From Candidatus Lustribacter telmatis (lineage in GTDB: Bacteria; Vulcanimicrobiota; Vulcanimicrobiia; Vulcanimicrobiales; Vulcanimicrobiaceae): a stretch of DNA of 60,857 nucleotides. The stretch is taken from the NCBI GenBank assembly GCA_003164045.1, contig PLRU01000078.1, forward strand, positions 33,600-94,456, given 5' to 3'. The position numbers and the translations under genes are program-made. The notes under the pieces were generated by a model. It worked only from the letters and a program-made list of their open reading frames with translations, searched no databases and was not told the DNA's origin. Numbering within the stretch: the first letter of the stretch is position 1; every line of letters starts with the position of its first letter. Below are positions 60,817 to 60,857 of this stretch, in pieces.

Positions 60817-60857
60817 ATGACGATTGTCGAGAAAATCTTGGCGCGAGCGAGCGGCGT
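60817..60857 (+). CDS. leuC: First codons of a probable 3-isopropylmalate dehydratase large subunit (partial)
   Basis: ATG at 60817 opens MTIVEKILARASG, which matches the very conserved start of LeuC/aconitase-like large subunits ('MT..EKIL..A.G'). Only 13 codons are visible, so the call rests on this motif. It begins 12 bases after the HNH gene. Confidence 0.5.
   Translation, partial: MTIVEKILARASG

Overview
This is about 61 kb of compact, GC-rich bacterial chromosome with roughly 59 protein genes (the first and last cut by the window edges), one tRNA-Leu, and no rRNA, transposase, CRISPR array or phage gene that I can see. Intergenic gaps are all under 170 bases, and many genes are chained by 1-4 base start/stop overlaps (ATGA, GTGA, TAGTG). 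The proteins carry Sec-type signal peptides or lipoboxes. A candidate Eremiobacterota (WPS-2)-like or similarly GC-rich soil bacterium is my best guess from the mix of gene families and the fused 2-oxoglutarate dehydrogenase. That is inference; no marker gene here settles it.

Layout. (1) 1-2413: start of an HtrA-like protease, two efflux-type transporters, tRNA-Leu(CAG). (2) 2481-11744: a catabolic block on both strands. Leftward: RidA, ABM monooxygenase, hydroxypyruvate isomerase, hydroxyacid dehydrogenase, solute-binding protein (SBP), Rieske oxygenase, SBP. Rightward: FAH hydrolase, a second Rieske oxygenase, an RraA-like aldolase. The two sides diverge from a shared promoter region. (3) 11806-18141: TPR-sulfotransferase, TPR-ATP-grasp protein, haem-sensor adenylate/guanylate cyclase, sulfatase. 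(4) 18159-25868: SBP plus class III CoA-transferase, a metallo-beta-lactamase/degenerate-receiver/GAF protein, a secreted glycine-zipper protein, hydroxyacid-oxoacid transhydrogenase, a C26 glutamine-hydrolase-like enzyme, and a small secreted protein. (5) 25868-42937: M20 peptidase, orphan molybdenum hydroxylase large subunit, a taurine/nitrate-type ABC transporter, Fe-ADH-like and MmgE/PrpD enzymes, an SBP, then an aromatic ring-cleavage set: Rieske oxygenase, NTF2-like partner, extradiol dioxygenase, C-C-type hydrolase, SDR, cupins, asparaginase-like amidase and a GntR/FCD regulator. (6) 43053-49750: fused E2-E1 2-oxoglutarate dehydrogenase, CheY-like receiver, LOG protein, ABM monooxygenase, lysine 2,3-aminomutase. 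(7) 49845-59770: a second taurine/nitrate-type ABC operon with several extra SBPs, plus PaiB-like, DUF3465 and NTF2-like proteins. (8) 59905 to the end: HNH endonuclease and the first codons of a probable leuC.

How the parts may work together. The theme is uptake and oxidative breakdown of small, probably aromatic, organic acids: nine SBPs but only two transporter cores, three Rieske oxygenases, one extradiol dioxygenase, ring-cleavage-product hydrolases (FAH and alpha/beta), an aldolase and CoA/dehydrogenase enzymes feeding central metabolism. In block 5 the order oxygenase, dehydrogenase, extradiol dioxygenase, hydrolase matches an upper meta-cleavage route. Two nearly identical 17-base TGTATACA-centred sites lie in front of two of its transcription units, and a GntR/FCD regulator sits a few kb away, which suggests one substrate-responsive regulon. 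The best candidates for new biology are this regulon (including a probable leaderless mRNA and a regulator with no ordinary start codon in frame with the upstream SDR), the full E2-E1 fusion, and several family members that have lost key active-site residues.
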